Made by a program: the position numbers and the translations under genes | Notes under the pieces: generated by a model | Told to the model about the DNA's origin: nothing | Databases searched by the model: none | The model's input: only the letters and a program-made list of their open reading frames with translations | Shown here: in pieces, positions 24,137 through 31,610 of the stretch | Numbering within the stretch: the first letter of the stretch is position 1 | How the letters are laid out: every line of letters begins with the position of its first letter | Assembly: GCA_020051845.1 (NCBI GenBank) | Contig: JAGVQG010000068.1 | Location: 1-33,493 of the forward strand | Reading direction: 5' to 3' | DNA: 33,493 nucleotides | DNA from: an archaeon | GTDB taxonomy: Archaea; Nanobdellota; Nanobdellia; Woesearchaeales; ARS49

Positions 24137-24690
24137 TCTTCGTCGTTCTTGAGCTTATCGACCAATCCTTCAGGTAGGATCGGCTCGCCGTTCTCGAAGA
24201 CGTAACGATAGGGCAATTCGACCTCTTCGCCTTCATCCATGGGCAATATCAACGTGTCGACGAAGTCTATCCTTTCGAATTGGGTGCCGTCCATTATCTT
24301 CTTCACGACATAGACCGCGGTGTTCGTGCTCATCTGCTCCTCTCCGAGATTGCGCAATTGCACGTCAGGTATTGTCCGCAAGGCCTTTGTCCTTCCACGG
24401 GGCGGATTGTCGCCGAGTATTCCACCGAACACCACATAATCGAACTCCTTCTTGTCAGACGGCTTGAGCCGGTCAGGCACACTTGGATCAAGCAAACATA
24501 TCCTGGTCAGTCCCATCGAGACGACGCTTTCTGAGAAGACTTTTCCCAGGTCCTGAAGTTTCCCGAAATCGGCTTTCTTGACATTGGTGAACCAAAGATT
24601 CTCCTTGCCGACCGTCTTTGAGATGTGCTTGTATTCAAGCAATGACCACTCATAGACTTCATCGTCGAGATGTTCGATGATGTAAATCAT
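24130..24690 (-). CDS. SPOUT methyltransferase, Sfm1-like (DUF431)
   Basis: The 186-residue protein matches the yeast Sfm1 plan: MIYIIEHLDDEVYEWSLLEY at the start, CLLDP, then the knot region VVFGGILGDNPPRGRTKALR and LRNLGEEQMSTNTAVYVVKKI, and LPYRYVFENGEPILPEG near the end. Yeast Sfm1 is a SPOUT-fold enzyme that methylates an arginine of ribosomal protein uS3 using S-adenosylmethionine. The gene lies 6 bases after rpoN at the end of the ribosomal protein operon, which fits a ribosome-directed role. The archaeal substrate is not known to me; uS3 is a guess from the yeast enzyme. Confidence 0.9.
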   Translation of the reverse strand: MIYIIEHLDDEVYEWSLLEYKHISKTVGKENLWFTNVKKADFGKLQDLGKVFSESVVSMGLTRICLLDPSVPDRLKPSDKKEFDYVVFGGILGDNPPRGRTKALRTIPDVQLRNLGEEQMSTNTAVYVVKKIMDGTQFERIDFVDTLILPMDEGEEVELPYRYVFENGEPILPEGLVDKLKNDEDF

Positions 24691-24696
24691 AGAAAA

Positions 24697-24894
24697 TCAA
24701 TACTTCTTGAACTGTCCTGCTATGTCGCCCAGGTCGACTTGGCCGAGGAACATCGCCCTGCAGCAGTAGCGTTCGACTTCGAGGTCGTCAAGGGCTGCCT
24801 TTGTGTCATCGCCCTTTTCAGCCCGCTGCTTGTACTTCTCCCACAAATGGGCGATTGGTTTTCCGCAGCTCCAGCATCGTATTGGTATGATCAT
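24697..24894 (-). CDS. rpoN: RNA polymerase subunit N (Rpb10 homologue)
   Basis: The 65-residue zinc-bundle subunit of archaeal RNA polymerase, which helps assemble the D-L platform. The N-terminal CWSCGK and the RYCCRAMF motif supply the four zinc-ligand cysteines typical of the family. It lies 12 bases after uS9, the usual archaeal order. In many archaea rpoK and uS2 follow; here the Sfm1-like gene takes that place. Confidence 0.96.
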   Translation of the reverse strand: MIIPIRCWSCGKPIAHLWEKYKQRAEKGDDTKAALDDLEVERYCCRAMFLGQVDLGDIAGQFKKY

Positions 24895-24906
24895 TGTTTC
24901 ACCTGA

Positions 24907-25302
24907 CTAACGATACGATTTCTGTCGTTTTGATCTTGCTTTGCCGTGCGTGTTCGGCTTGCGCGATTCGCGCTGCCTTACGTCGGCGACCAGCAGTTGT
25001 CTGTCGTATTCTAGGAATGTCTTTTCGAGTTTCTTGTCGAATTCGACAAGTGCCCTTGCGAGGGCGAGTCTGCATGCTTCTGCCTGGGACGAGACGCCGC
25101 CGCCGTGCACGCTTATGCGCACGTCGACCTTGAGTCCCTCGCCCGCCAGGAGGATCGGTTCACGGACCTTTAGTTGGTTCATTCCCGGGTTCCAGTGGTC
25201 GAGGACAAGGCTATTGATGCGGATTATGCCGGTACCGGCAGGATAGAGTGTTGCGCGGGCGACGCTGCTCTTGCGTTTTCCGCTCGTGTGGATGACTTTC
25301 AT
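24907..25302 (-). CDS. rps9: Ribosomal protein uS9
   Basis: Small-subunit protein uS9, 131 residues, whose C-terminal tail reaches the P-site tRNA. Recognisable are the N-terminal TSGKRKSSVARATLYPAGTG, GGGVSSQAEACRLALARALV and the basic end (KPNTHGKARSKRQKSYR). The ATG overlaps the uL13 stop codon in ATGA; a much longer open frame upstream lies over uL13 and is rejected. Confidence 0.97.
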   Translation of the reverse strand: MKVIHTSGKRKSSVARATLYPAGTGIIRINSLVLDHWNPGMNQLKVREPILLAGEGLKVDVRISVHGGGVSSQAEACRLALARALVEFDKKLEKTFLEYDRQLLVADVRQRESRKPNTHGKARSKRQKSYR

Positions 25303-25724
25303 CGTTTGGCTCCGAGGTGTTTGCAGATCTCGTCTACTGTGATGTATTTGTAATTGGGAAGTTTGGAGTATTCCGAACCAGGCACTTTCTCGAGTTTCTT
25401 GTCCTTGAATTCCTCGGGCAACCCAGTGTAGCAGAGTATCCTGCCTAGCGCATCCCTGCCGCGCACGTTCTCGCGGGGTAACATCCTGCTGATGATGCGC
25501 CTGAAGTATTTGTCGGTCGTGCGGTGTATGAACGGTCCCTTTGTGGGCCGTCCAGGTCTTGCACGTTGTACATCGGCATTCGCGAGCACGGCGACCCTGT
25601 CTCCTGAGATTATGCCTTTCTCGCAATTGATGACGTGGACTTTGTGACCAAGCAAAGCGGCTTTGGCTGCTGCCGCTGCGACACGTCCGACGATTGATTC
25701 CGCTGCGTCGAAGTACTTGTCCAT
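25299..25724 (-). CDS. rpl13: Ribosomal protein uL13
   Basis: Large-subunit protein uL13, 141 residues. Motifs include ESIVGRVAAAAAKAALLGHKVHV at the start and the central GPFIHRTTDKYFRRIISRMLP, followed by RGRDALGRILCYTG. The ATG at 25724 overlaps the TAA stop of eL18 by one base (TAATG), implying coupled translation. Confidence 0.97.
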   Translation of the reverse strand: MDKYFDAAESIVGRVAAAAAKAALLGHKVHVINCEKGIISGDRVAVLANADVQRARPGRPTKGPFIHRTTDKYFRRIISRMLPRENVRGRDALGRILCYTGLPEEFKDKKLEKVPGSEYSKLPNYKYITVDEICKHLGAKR

Positions 25725-26083
25725 TATCCTATGATCCTCACGTTTTTGGCGTCTGGTTTCTCTTTCAATAATTGAGCGATAGTGAGGCATTTGCCCTTTG
25801 ATTCTGTGATGCGCTTGCGTGCTCCTTCCGAGAAGTCCCATGCAGCGACCGTTATTCCGTGGTTCAGGAGTCCGCTGCCGAGCACTTTACCAGGCACGAT
25901 GACCGTCTCTCCTGCCGCCGTGTTGCGGGCTAGGCGTGAGACGTTGACGCTCCTGCGATGGCGAGTGGGCTTGCCAAGGTCCTCGGCGATTCTCGCCCAT
26001 AGGTCTACCTTGCTCACGCTGGCCTGTTTGCGCAGATCCAAAATCAGCGCCTGCAAAAGTGGATTTGTTGGTCCTGTTCCCAT
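25724..26083 (-). CDS. rpl18e: Ribosomal protein eL18
   Basis: Archaeal/eukaryotic large-subunit protein eL18, 119 residues: TNPLLQALILDLRKQA, RHRRSVNVSRLARN, VIVPGKVLGSG and WDFSEGARKRI. The ATG at 26083 gives the family N-terminus (MGTGPTNP); the open frame extends to 26131 only because it runs into tRNA-Leu, 15 bases upstream. Confidence 0.96.
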   Translation of the reverse strand: MGTGPTNPLLQALILDLRKQASVSKVDLWARIAEDLGKPTRHRRSVNVSRLARNTAAGETVIVPGKVLGSGLLNHGITVAAWDFSEGARKRITESKGKCLTIAQLLKEKPDAKNVRIIG

Positions 26084-26098
26084 GGTGATCGTTATTGC

Positions 26099-26182
26099 TG
26101 CGGCGGACAGGATTCGAACCTGCGAAGGCACTAAGCCACTAGGCCCTCAACCTAGCCCATTAGACCGCTTTGGTACCGCCGC
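26099..26182 (-). tRNA. tRNA-Leu (anticodon GAG)
   Basis: Minus-strand cloverleaf with acceptor GCGGCGG/CCGCCGC, anticodon stem CTAGG/CCTAG enclosing TTGAGGG (anticodon GAG), a long variable arm as required for tRNA-Leu, T arm GCAGG-TTCGAAT-CCTGT and discriminator A. No CCA is encoded and no intron is seen. It lies between rpoD and eL18 on their strand, a position known for tRNA-Leu in other archaea, and must be cut from the operon transcript unless it has an internal promoter. Confidence 0.95.
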
Positions 26183-26196
26183 GTTTCAGCTTGTTT

Positions 26197-27021
26197 TTAA
26201 CTTCCCTCCAGTTTGTCAGCGACATCGCTGAATTTCTTGGAAAGGATCTCGAAGGCGGTGGAGACTATCTCCTTGGCGCTCAACTGACCCCAGGGTTCTA
26301 TGGTGAATATGATTGTTGATTGGTCATAGTCCACCTTGACTATGTCCTCGTTCACGCCGTCGACCGCGTCGAACAGCTCGTTCTTCTCGATCGCCGCCTT
26401 GTCGATCTTGCCGTCCTTGACGACCTGTGGCGGGAACTTGTGGATGAATGCGGCAAGCTCCTTACTTGCGTTGTTGACTGTTATCTTCGCCTTGTAGCGG
26501 TACCATCCGAGTCCTGGTGTCCACTTGACGTGCTGCTTGCCTGTTCCGAGCACTGCGACCGCCTGCAACTCGAGTTCCTGTCCCTTGAGCAGATTGACTA
26601 TGGGCATCTCACCGAAGACCGGCTTGATCTTCGGATCCTTGCTCTTGAGTTCGCTGGCGTACACCATTCCAGGGCCCTTGGCCTTGAGCGTCAGGTGGAC
26701 CATCGACTTCGCGATGAATTCTCCTTCAGGGGCAACGGAAGCGGCGCTTCCGTGCGCACCGACCTCGGTCGGTTGCGAGTCTGCCGGTGGCAGTTCGTAT
26801 CCCTTCAAATCTGTGGTGAGCGGTATCAGGCCGAGCCTGTGCGCGATTATCTCGTCGTAAAGGACCGAGTTGTTCTTGAGCAACTCGACATCGTGGATTG
26901 CCATAGTCGGCACATCCTCTGCGACAACCCTGCGCAACGCGTTGGCGAACGCAGGCGTGATGCCTGTGAGTTCGAACGTGCAGCGTCCGTTCTTGTCTTT
27001 CTTTAGGAGTTTGATGCTCAT
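26197..27021 (-). CDS. rpoD: RNA polymerase subunit D (Rpb3 homologue)
   Basis: Archaeal RNA polymerase subunit D, 274 residues, the partner of subunit L in the assembly platform. The alpha-motif [27 protein letters not shown] is near the N-terminus and [15 protein letters not shown] follows. The middle insertion has no 4Fe-4S cysteine set. The ATG at 27021 overlaps the uS11 stop codon by 4 bases; a longer frame to 27057 would add a leader shared with the uS11 tail. Confidence 0.96.
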   Translation of the reverse strand: MSIKLLKKDKNGRCTFELTGITPAFANALRRVVAEDVPTMAIHDVELLKNNSVLYDEIIAHRLGLIPLTTDLKGYELPPADSQPTEVGAHGSAASVAPEGEFIAKSMVHLTLKAKGPGMVYASELKSKDPKIKPVFGEMPIVNLLKGQELELQAVAVLGTGKQHVKWTPGLGWYRYKAKITVNNASKELAAFIHKFPPQVVKDGKIDKAAIEKNELFDAVDGVNEDIVKVDYDQSTIIFTIEPWGQLSAKEIVSTAFEILSKKFSDVADKLEGS

Positions 27022-27413
27022 ACTCGTCTTCCCCTCTTTCCGCCCTTCTTCTTGCAACCGCCATGCGGCAAGGGTGTGACGTCTTCTATGATCCCGATAC
27101 GTAAGCCCATGCGCGAGAGTGCCCTGATGGCTGCCTGCGCTCCTGGACCGGGGTTGTTGGGGCCGTTGTGCCCGCCTGGTGCGCGCACCCTGACATGGAT
27201 GCCCTGCACCCCTTTCTCGAGGAGCTGCTCACCGACGCGCTTCGCGGCCATGATGGCTGCTGTCGGACTGCTCTCGAGTCGGTCGCTCTTGACGACCTGT
27301 CCGCCTGAACTGATGGCGAGCGTCTCGCTGCCGGTCATGTCAGTGACATGTATGATCGTGTCATTGTAGCTTGCGAAGATGTGAGCCATTGCCCAGCGGG
27401 TGTTGTCGCTCAT
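27018..27413 (-). CDS. rps11: Ribosomal protein uS11
   Basis: Small-subunit protein uS11, 131 residues, in the platform near the E site. It has [18 protein letters not shown], the [21 protein letters not shown] block and the C-terminal [24 protein letters not shown] characteristic of the archaeal/eukaryotic form. It overlaps uS4 by 4 bases and rpoD by 4 bases. Confidence 0.97.
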   Translation of the reverse strand: MSDNTRWAMAHIFASYNDTIIHVTDMTGSETLAISSGGQVVKSDRLESSPTAAIMAAKRVGEQLLEKGVQGIHVRVRAPGGHNGPNNPGPGAQAAIRALSRMGLRIGIIEDVTPLPHGGCKKKGGKRGRRV

Positions 27414-27988
27414 CGTCTTCCCCTCTCGCGTCTGCCATCGCGCGGCTTGGGTCGCGGTTTGTGTACCTTCTTCTGTATGGCGACGCGCTCAGGATGATCT
27501 GCGCTCGCGAGCGTGCTCGAAGGCACTACTGCGATTCCTGATTCATCGACTACGCTGACAAGGTAGCCCGGCGACGTGATTTTCTTGTTGTTGATCATTA
27601 TGTGCTCGTGTGAGATGAACTGGCGCGCCTGCTTGACGCTGCGCGCGATGCCCTTGCGGAATATGACCGTCTGGAGTCTTCGCTCGAGCAGGTCTTTTGG
27701 CTGCAGGCTCAGCACGTCGTCGAGGTTCGTGGAATTGCCGATGAGTCCTAGCTTGTGCAGCATCGCGAAAAGCTGTTGCTTCTCGAGGTCCGCCTGCTTT
27801 CCTTCGCTCGCGATGAGTTTCTTGGCTATGAAAGTGAAATTCTTGACCTTGCTGTTGGCCTTGTAAAGCTCGCGCTTGTTCTTCAGGCCATACTCGCGCA
27901 CGAGGATCTTCTCTGCCTCGATGCGCTCAAGCTGCCACGGGTGGCTCGGGCCTGCGTATACCGCTCGTAATTTTCTTGGATCTCCCAT
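27410..27988 (-). CDS. rps4: Ribosomal protein uS4
   Basis: Small-subunit assembly protein uS4, 192 residues, with the S4 RNA-binding domain near residues 103-145 ([21 protein letters not shown], then [21 protein letters not shown], quoted in parts). The N-terminus is the archaeal type ([10 protein letters not shown]) without the bacterial zinc knuckle. The tail is Arg-rich. It follows uS13 by 6 bases. Confidence 0.97.
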   Translation of the reverse strand: MGDPRKLRAVYAGPSHPWQLERIEAEKILVREYGLKNKRELYKANSKVKNFTFIAKKLIASEGKQADLEKQQLFAMLHKLGLIGNSTNLDDVLSLQPKDLLERRLQTVIFRKGIARSVKQARQFISHEHIMINNKKITSPGYLVSVVDESGIAVVPSSTLASADHPERVAIQKKVHKPRPKPRDGRRERGRR

Positions 27989-27994
27989 GTATCA

Positions 27995-28477
27995 TCACTG
28001 CTTCTTGCCGGTCTTGGCGCGCTTGACACCCATGACCTTGCCCTTGTTCCTTCTGAAATTACTGCGAGTGCGCTGGCCACGGACTGGCAATCCGAGCATG
28101 TGTCGGATACCACGGTAGCTGCGCATCTTCTTCATCATCTTGACGTCCATTTCCTGGTTGAATTGCAAGTCGTTGACCACTAGATGCCTGTCGAGTCCGC
28201 TTTCCATGTCCTTGCGTCTGTTGAGCATCCAGACCGGCAGGCCGAACTTCGATGGGTTGACGATGACCTCTTCGATGCGTTTGGTCTCCTCTTCGCTGAG
28301 GTCGCCAAGTCTTCGGTTCTGGTCAAGGTGAAGAACTACGCAGATCGCACAACCGAAGTTGGTGCCGATGCCCTTGATCTTGCGCATACCGTAGACTACT
28401 TTCTTCTGGCCGTTGAGGTCCGTGTTTGCGATACGGACTATGTGCCTGAAATTTTCGTTTTCGACGGTTTCTGCCAT
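27995..28477 (-). CDS. rps13: Ribosomal protein uS13
   Basis: Small-subunit head protein uS13, 160 residues, contacting tRNA and uL5. It has the FRHIVRIANTDLNGQKKV start, the helix-two-turn-helix region (MRKIKGIGTNFGCAICVVL) and the C-terminal SYRGIRHMLGLPVRGQRTRS. I chose the ATG at 28477; the frame extends to 28522 but that lies in the structured leader. It is the first gene of the ribosomal protein/RNA polymerase operon, with a leader of about 100 bases and a TATA box at 28596-28607. Confidence 0.96.
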   Translation of the reverse strand: MAETVENENFRHIVRIANTDLNGQKKVVYGMRKIKGIGTNFGCAICVVLHLDQNRRLGDLSEEETKRIEEVIVNPSKFGLPVWMLNRRKDMESGLDRHLVVNDLQFNQEMDVKMMKKMRSYRGIRHMLGLPVRGQRTRSNFRRNKGKVMGVKRAKTGKKQ

Positions 28478-28578
28478 TTTGGATTTGATGTTGTGTTGAA
28501 GACCCGTGGACGATAGAAGCAACCCTTTCGAGTCACCCTAGTGTGCGCCCATCTTTCGACGGACTCGGGCAATCTATC
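28478..28578 (-). promoter_or_regulatory. Structured 5' leader of the uS13 operon
   Basis: With the TATA box at 28596-28607 the transcript should start near 28576, about 100 bases before the uS13 ATG. Its first 67 bases can fold: GATAGA (28578-28573) pairs with TCTATC (28517-28512), and CGAGTC with GACTCG inside. Most first genes in this window are leaderless, so a long folded leader stands out. Control by a ribosomal protein of the operon is inference. Confidence 0.5.
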
Positions 28579-28595
28579 TGCTGGGACCAGGGGGT

Positions 28596-28607
28596 CCTTT
28601 ATAAAGG
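28596..28607. promoter_or_regulatory. Palindromic TATA box between uS13 and the membrane protein
   Basis: CCTTTATAAAGG is a perfect 12-base palindrome and reads as a TATA box on both strands. On the minus strand it gives the uS13 leader; on the plus strand it would start a transcript near 28628, ahead of the gene at 28686. Confidence 0.55.
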
Positions 28608-28685
28608 TTGTGGAAACCGGCGCCTTTCTATACAACCCCGACCACACCAGCAACATTCAATAACAACCACAGACAACGAACCACC

Positions 28686-29315
28686 ATGGCATCCATGAAC
28701 GACATTTCAACGTGGCTCAAGGAAGACGCGCTCAGCATCCTTTTCGTCCTTCTGCCTAGCCTCATCCTTTTATCGGCTGTCTTGTTCCAGGGGCTTGATG
28801 CGACCTATGTCCTGCTTATATACTGGGCAGAGTCCGCAATCATCGGCATTTACACCGTGCTGAAGATGCTCACGGCAAGACCCGCTGATCCAGTCAAGCG
28901 GGTTATGAGTGGCTTCATGAAATTCTTCCTGACGCCGTTTTTCATCGTGCATTTCGGCATTTTCATGACGGTTCATTTGATTTTCATCGTCGCCTACATG
29001 ACGTCTTTGTTGAACATCCAATTCGTCTGGAACACGTCACTCATGATCGCACCTATTCTATGCATAGTGGCGATGTTCTTCTCGCATGGTTTCGAGTTCG
29101 CAGGTTTCCTCAGGAAAGAGCGTGACACTGATCCGAGTAAGATCATGTTCACACCCTACCCGAGGATAATAATAATGCAGTTCATCATCATCTTCGGGTT
29201 CTTCCTGCTGAGGTTCATAGGGCTCACGATGGTCCTGGTCTCTGGTCTTGTCGTTATCAAAGCAGTTGTCGACATGGCGCTGGCTTGGCGCAGAAGGGCG
29301 GCCACCGGGAGTTGA
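28686..29315 (+). CDS. Multi-pass membrane protein, DUF6498-like
   Basis: About 209 residues and five or six hydrophobic helices (starting with ALSILFVLLPSLILLSAVLF). The polar motif IYWAESAIIGIYTVLKM and the FFIVHFGIFMTVHLIFI segment resemble the DUF6498 group of archaeal and bacterial membrane proteins of unknown function. I chose ATG 28686 (MASMNDIS); an open frame to 28608 upstream includes promoter sequence. The last 19 bases overlap the 3' end of the convergent tRNA-His gene. Confidence 0.78.
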   Translation: MASMNDISTWLKEDALSILFVLLPSLILLSAVLFQGLDATYVLLIYWAESAIIGIYTVLKMLTARPADPVKRVMSGFMKFFLTPFFIVHFGIFMTVHLIFIVAYMTSLLNIQFVWNTSLMIAPILCIVAMFFSHGFEFAGFLRKERDTDPSKIMFTPYPRIIIMQFIIIFGFFLLRFIGLTMVLVSGLVVIKAVVDMALAWRRRAATGS

Positions 29316-29389
29316 ACCCGGCCCAAAAGCTCGCTGCGTAGGAATCCTACTCCACAGGCTTCTATGCTAACCGATACACCATGGCCGCC
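29297..29389 (-). tRNA. tRNA-His (anticodon GUG), intron-containing
   Basis: Minus-strand cloverleaf with acceptor GCGGCCA/TGGCCGC, T arm CCGGG-TTCAACT-CCCGG, anticodon stem GAAGC/GCTTT and, after removal of a 20-base intron, loop CTGTGGA with anticodon GUG. The histidine identity elements G-1 and C73 are both encoded. The D stem is weak (two G-U pairs). The 3' end overlaps the convergent membrane protein gene by 19 bases. No CCA is encoded. Confidence 0.9.
29332..29351 (-). other. tRNA-His intron (position 37/38)
   Basis: The 20-base intron forms a canonical bulge-helix-bulge: outer anticodon stem, 4-bp helix CTGT/GCAG, 3-base bulges GGA and CGA, and inner hairpin GTAGG-ATT-CCTAC. Cutting each bulge after its second base restores a 7-base loop, as expected for the archaeal splicing endonuclease. 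Confidence 0.85.
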
Positions 29390-29416
29390 ATGATGTGGAT
29401 TGGTGGCGTTTTGGGG

Positions 29417-29427
29417 TATTTAATAAG
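29417..29427 (-). promoter_or_regulatory. TATA box for tRNA-His
   Basis: On the minus strand this reads CTTATTAAATA, predicting a start near 29396, a few bases before G-1 of tRNA-His. Confidence 0.55.
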
Positions 29428-29462
29428 CTTGCCGAACTATGATGGGATTTCTGGTTGGCAAA

Positions 29463-29471
29463 GTTTATCTA
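29463..29471 (+). promoter_or_regulatory. TATA box for the orphan at 29494
   Basis: GTTTATCTA is centred about 27 bases before the ATG at 29494, giving a leaderless transcript and arguing against the in-frame upstream start at 29455. Confidence 0.5.
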
Positions 29472-29493
29472 TGGCTCACAAGGAGTCGCCATC

Positions 29494-29922
29494 ATGCCTT
29501 CAACGACAACGCACTTTTTATGGGACACGCCCACGTTACGTCTTATTGTGGACTACAGGAATGTGCGTGACAACGACGCACTTAGGGAAAAGGCCACCCT
29601 CATTCCGGTTGTTTTCGACATACAAGCGCCGGGCTTGTGCACTTTGGTTGTTGGGTTGAGCAATGACCGTTCTTTGTTTGGCCGCTTCTTCGCTCCGTTT
29701 GGTGATGAATACAAACAAAAGTTGATTGTCACCCCGTCATGTGGCATTGACAGGGTCGCTGCACGGCCTTATGTTCCTGGATCGGATTATGCGACTCGAG
29801 TGTTGGATGACAGCCCAAAACGGTTGCTTGCTGAAGTCACTGCTGATATCAAGGTGACTTGCGGCTTTGGACAGGACAGATCATACCAATATCTCGTCGA
29901 CTTCAGGAAAACCCCTCAATAG
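29494..29922 (+). CDS. Uncharacterised protein (142 aa)
   Basis: No family recognised. The sequence (MPSTTTHFLWDTPTLRLIVD...) alternates hydrophobic and polar residues in a way that suggests mostly beta strands; it has no signal peptide or transmembrane helix. Two cysteines (GLCTL, PSCGI) and a third near the end (VTCGF) have no zinc-ligand spacing. The ATG at 29494 is set by a TATA box about 27 bases upstream. The 3' end overlaps the convergent membrane protein gene by 7 bases. Confidence 0.65.
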   Translation: MPSTTTHFLWDTPTLRLIVDYRNVRDNDALREKATLIPVVFDIQAPGLCTLVVGLSNDRSLFGRFFAPFGDEYKQKLIVTPSCGIDRVAARPYVPGSDYATRVLDDSPKRLLAEVTADIKVTCGFGQDRSYQYLVDFRKTPQ

Positions 29923-30449
29923 ACCGAGGCAGCCGCGTGAGCGGATGGTTTCTTCAAGACTTTGTACGCTACATGCGGCAATGAGAAAGCGACCACATAG
30001 GTCACGGCCACGATCCAGGGCTGCTGGTGTATCTGCAACTGCAACACCACCGCTAGCTTGTTGCTTAGGTTGGTTATCATGTAGACGTTGATCAGTGCGA
30101 TTGCGGGTATCAGCAGTTCGGCGACGACGAAATGTTTCTTCTGCAGGTACTCTGTCTCACGCACTATGACATCGAGCATGGTTCCGAAAACGACGCCGAG
30201 GAAGAACAATGCGCCGTATAGTATAGGACCCGTCAGCACAAGCAAGAACGGCACCAGCACTATGCTGATTATGAAATTGGCAAGTATTCCGACGAGAAGC
30301 AATATCCAGTACATGGCCTGGTCGAGGAATTTGATGACGTCGCTTTTCTTCTCTGGCGCGTGCCGGAGTATCGAAACTGCCTTGTCTATCTCTGGCTTTG
30401 TCCAGCCTTTCTGTGGCAATGTCGATGCTATGTGCTCAATCCTGTCCAC
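29916..30449 (-). CDS. Membrane protein downstream of the MinD-like ATPase
   Basis: The 177-residue protein has an N-terminal cytoplasmic helical segment of about 45 residues (KGWTKPEIDKAVSILRHAPEKK) and four hydrophobic stretches. The N-terminal pattern, a short helical module with W-x-x-x-E-I, occurs in other small DPANN membrane proteins as I recall it; I know no function. The ATG lies inside the last 14 bases of the MinD-like gene, so it is the fourth gene of that operon and could be a membrane receptor for the ATPase. That is inference from coupling only. Confidence 0.75.
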   Translation of the reverse strand: MDRIEHIASTLPQKGWTKPEIDKAVSILRHAPEKKSDVIKFLDQAMYWILLLVGILANFIISIVLVPFLLVLTGPILYGALFFLGVVFGTMLDVIVRETEYLQKKHFVVAELLIPAIALINVYMITNLSNKLAVVLQLQIHQQPWIVAVTYVVAFSLPHVAYKVLKKPSAHAAASVY

Positions 30450-31152
30450 GGTACCTCACGAGCGTCTCTGCGCATCTCTTGAGTGCCATCGCTGCCGCGG
30501 AATCAGGATGGCTGTAGACCACAGGGTGTTTCATTCGCAATGATTCACGCACGGAGATGTCCTCTGGAACGACGCCGATTATCGGTACGCCGAGCAACTT
30601 CGACACGTTCGCTGCCTCGAGTTCGTGCTCATCGCCGTGGCTTTTGTTTATTATGGCTCCACGAACGGATACTCCGAGTTCTTTGGCTGCGTTTATTGTC
30701 TTGAGCGTATCCACGACCGATGGCATGTCCGGTGTCGTGATCACGATGACTTCGCTCGCGCTTTTGAGGACGGCCACTGCTTCATCTGTGAGTCCTGGCG
30801 CACTGTCTATCAGCGCCACATGCGCGAGACCCTCGATATTACGTGCTAGGCCGAGAAGATGATTGCCTGTTATGGTCTTGTTCATCGCTATGTCTCCTGG
30901 GACAAGACGCGTGCCGCTGGGAGTGTGGAGATAGAGCGCTTCCGAGGGCTTGCTCTTGCCGGAGAGCACGCTGTGCAGGGTGGCTTTGAGCTTGGGCGAT
31001 CCGAGATGCAGGCTGACGTTGGCGCCGTTTACATCGCCGTCGACGACGACGGCGTCGAGTCCTATCTGTGAGAGGGCACACGCGAGGTTTATGGCTACCG
31101 TTGTCTTGCCAACTCCTCCCTTGCCGGATGCTATCGCGACGAGTCTAGTCAT
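30436..31152 (-). CDS. MinD/ParA family ATPase
   Basis: The 238-residue protein has the deviant Walker A GKGGVGKTT near residues 10-18, switch I VVDGDVNGANVSLHL, and switch II LIDSAPGLTDEA, all typical of MinD-type dimerising ATPases. The C-terminus (ALKRCAETLVRYRGQD) could be a weak amphipathic membrane-targeting helix, but this is not clear. Such ATPases position division, surface or DNA structures. It overlaps the gene upstream by 8 bases and the membrane protein downstream by 14, so it works in a four-gene operon of otherwise unknown proteins. Confidence 0.9.
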   Translation of the reverse strand: MTRLVAIASGKGGVGKTTVAINLACALSQIGLDAVVVDGDVNGANVSLHLGSPKLKATLHSVLSGKSKPSEALYLHTPSGTRLVPGDIAMNKTITGNHLLGLARNIEGLAHVALIDSAPGLTDEAVAVLKSASEVIVITTPDMPSVVDTLKTINAAKELGVSVRGAIINKSHGDEHELEAANVSKLLGVPIIGVVPEDISVRESLRMKHPVVYSHPDSAAAMALKRCAETLVRYRGQD

Positions 31153-31609
31153 TCTTTACTCCGATGACCATCGTGCGCACGTGGGTTATGAACTCCTTTG
31201 TGCGTTCGAAGTAGTCGTTGATTATGTCTATTGTTATCTCGACAGGGCCGTCATCCAGGTATGCCGTCATTGTGACGTGCCTGCGGTATTCTTGCGAGCG
31301 GTCGAAGCGTGCCTTGTCTATCTTCTTTAGTTTCTGGTAGAAGTCGACGAATCCCATGACCGTCGGGTCTGTGGCGTATAACGTCTTGATCGCGTCCACC
31401 CGTAACCGGGGTATTGTCGGGACTTCCGCGATCATCTTGGTCTTCTTGGCATGCATCAACAGAACTTCGAATCCGAACTCTATCGTGCTGATGAGGCGTT
31501 CGATTATGTTCTTGATCACGTCGACGGTTCTGGTGTATTTGAGGCTGACGAATATGCTGTGGTCCGCCCGTTTGAGTTCGCTTAGCGCGCTGTGGAGTGT
31601 CTCTTCCAT
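31145..31609 (-). CDS. Helical orphan in the MinD operon (154 aa)
   Basis: No family recognised. The protein is almost wholly helical and charged (EETLHSALSELKRADHSI, IIERLISTIEFGFEVLLMHAKK, YFERTKEFITHVRTM) with no membrane segment; the general look is HEPN-like, but an RxxxxH motif is not evident. I chose the ATG at 31609, one base after the stop of the preceding gene, because the longer frame runs into that gene. It overlaps the MinD-like gene by 8 bases. A partner or regulator of the ATPase is a reasonable inference. Confidence 0.75.
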   Translation of the reverse strand: MEETLHSALSELKRADHSIFVSLKYTRTVDVIKNIIERLISTIEFGFEVLLMHAKKTKMIAEVPTIPRLRVDAIKTLYATDPTVMGFVDFYQKLKKIDKARFDRSQEYRRHVTMTAYLDDGPVEITIDIINDYFERTKEFITHVRTMVIGVKND

Positions 31610-31610
31610 T

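Noticed and set aside
24907-25626. 239-residue N-terminally extended uS9
   Set aside because: The extension is an out-of-frame reading of uL13; the ATGA overlap at 25299-25302 gives a family-length uS9.
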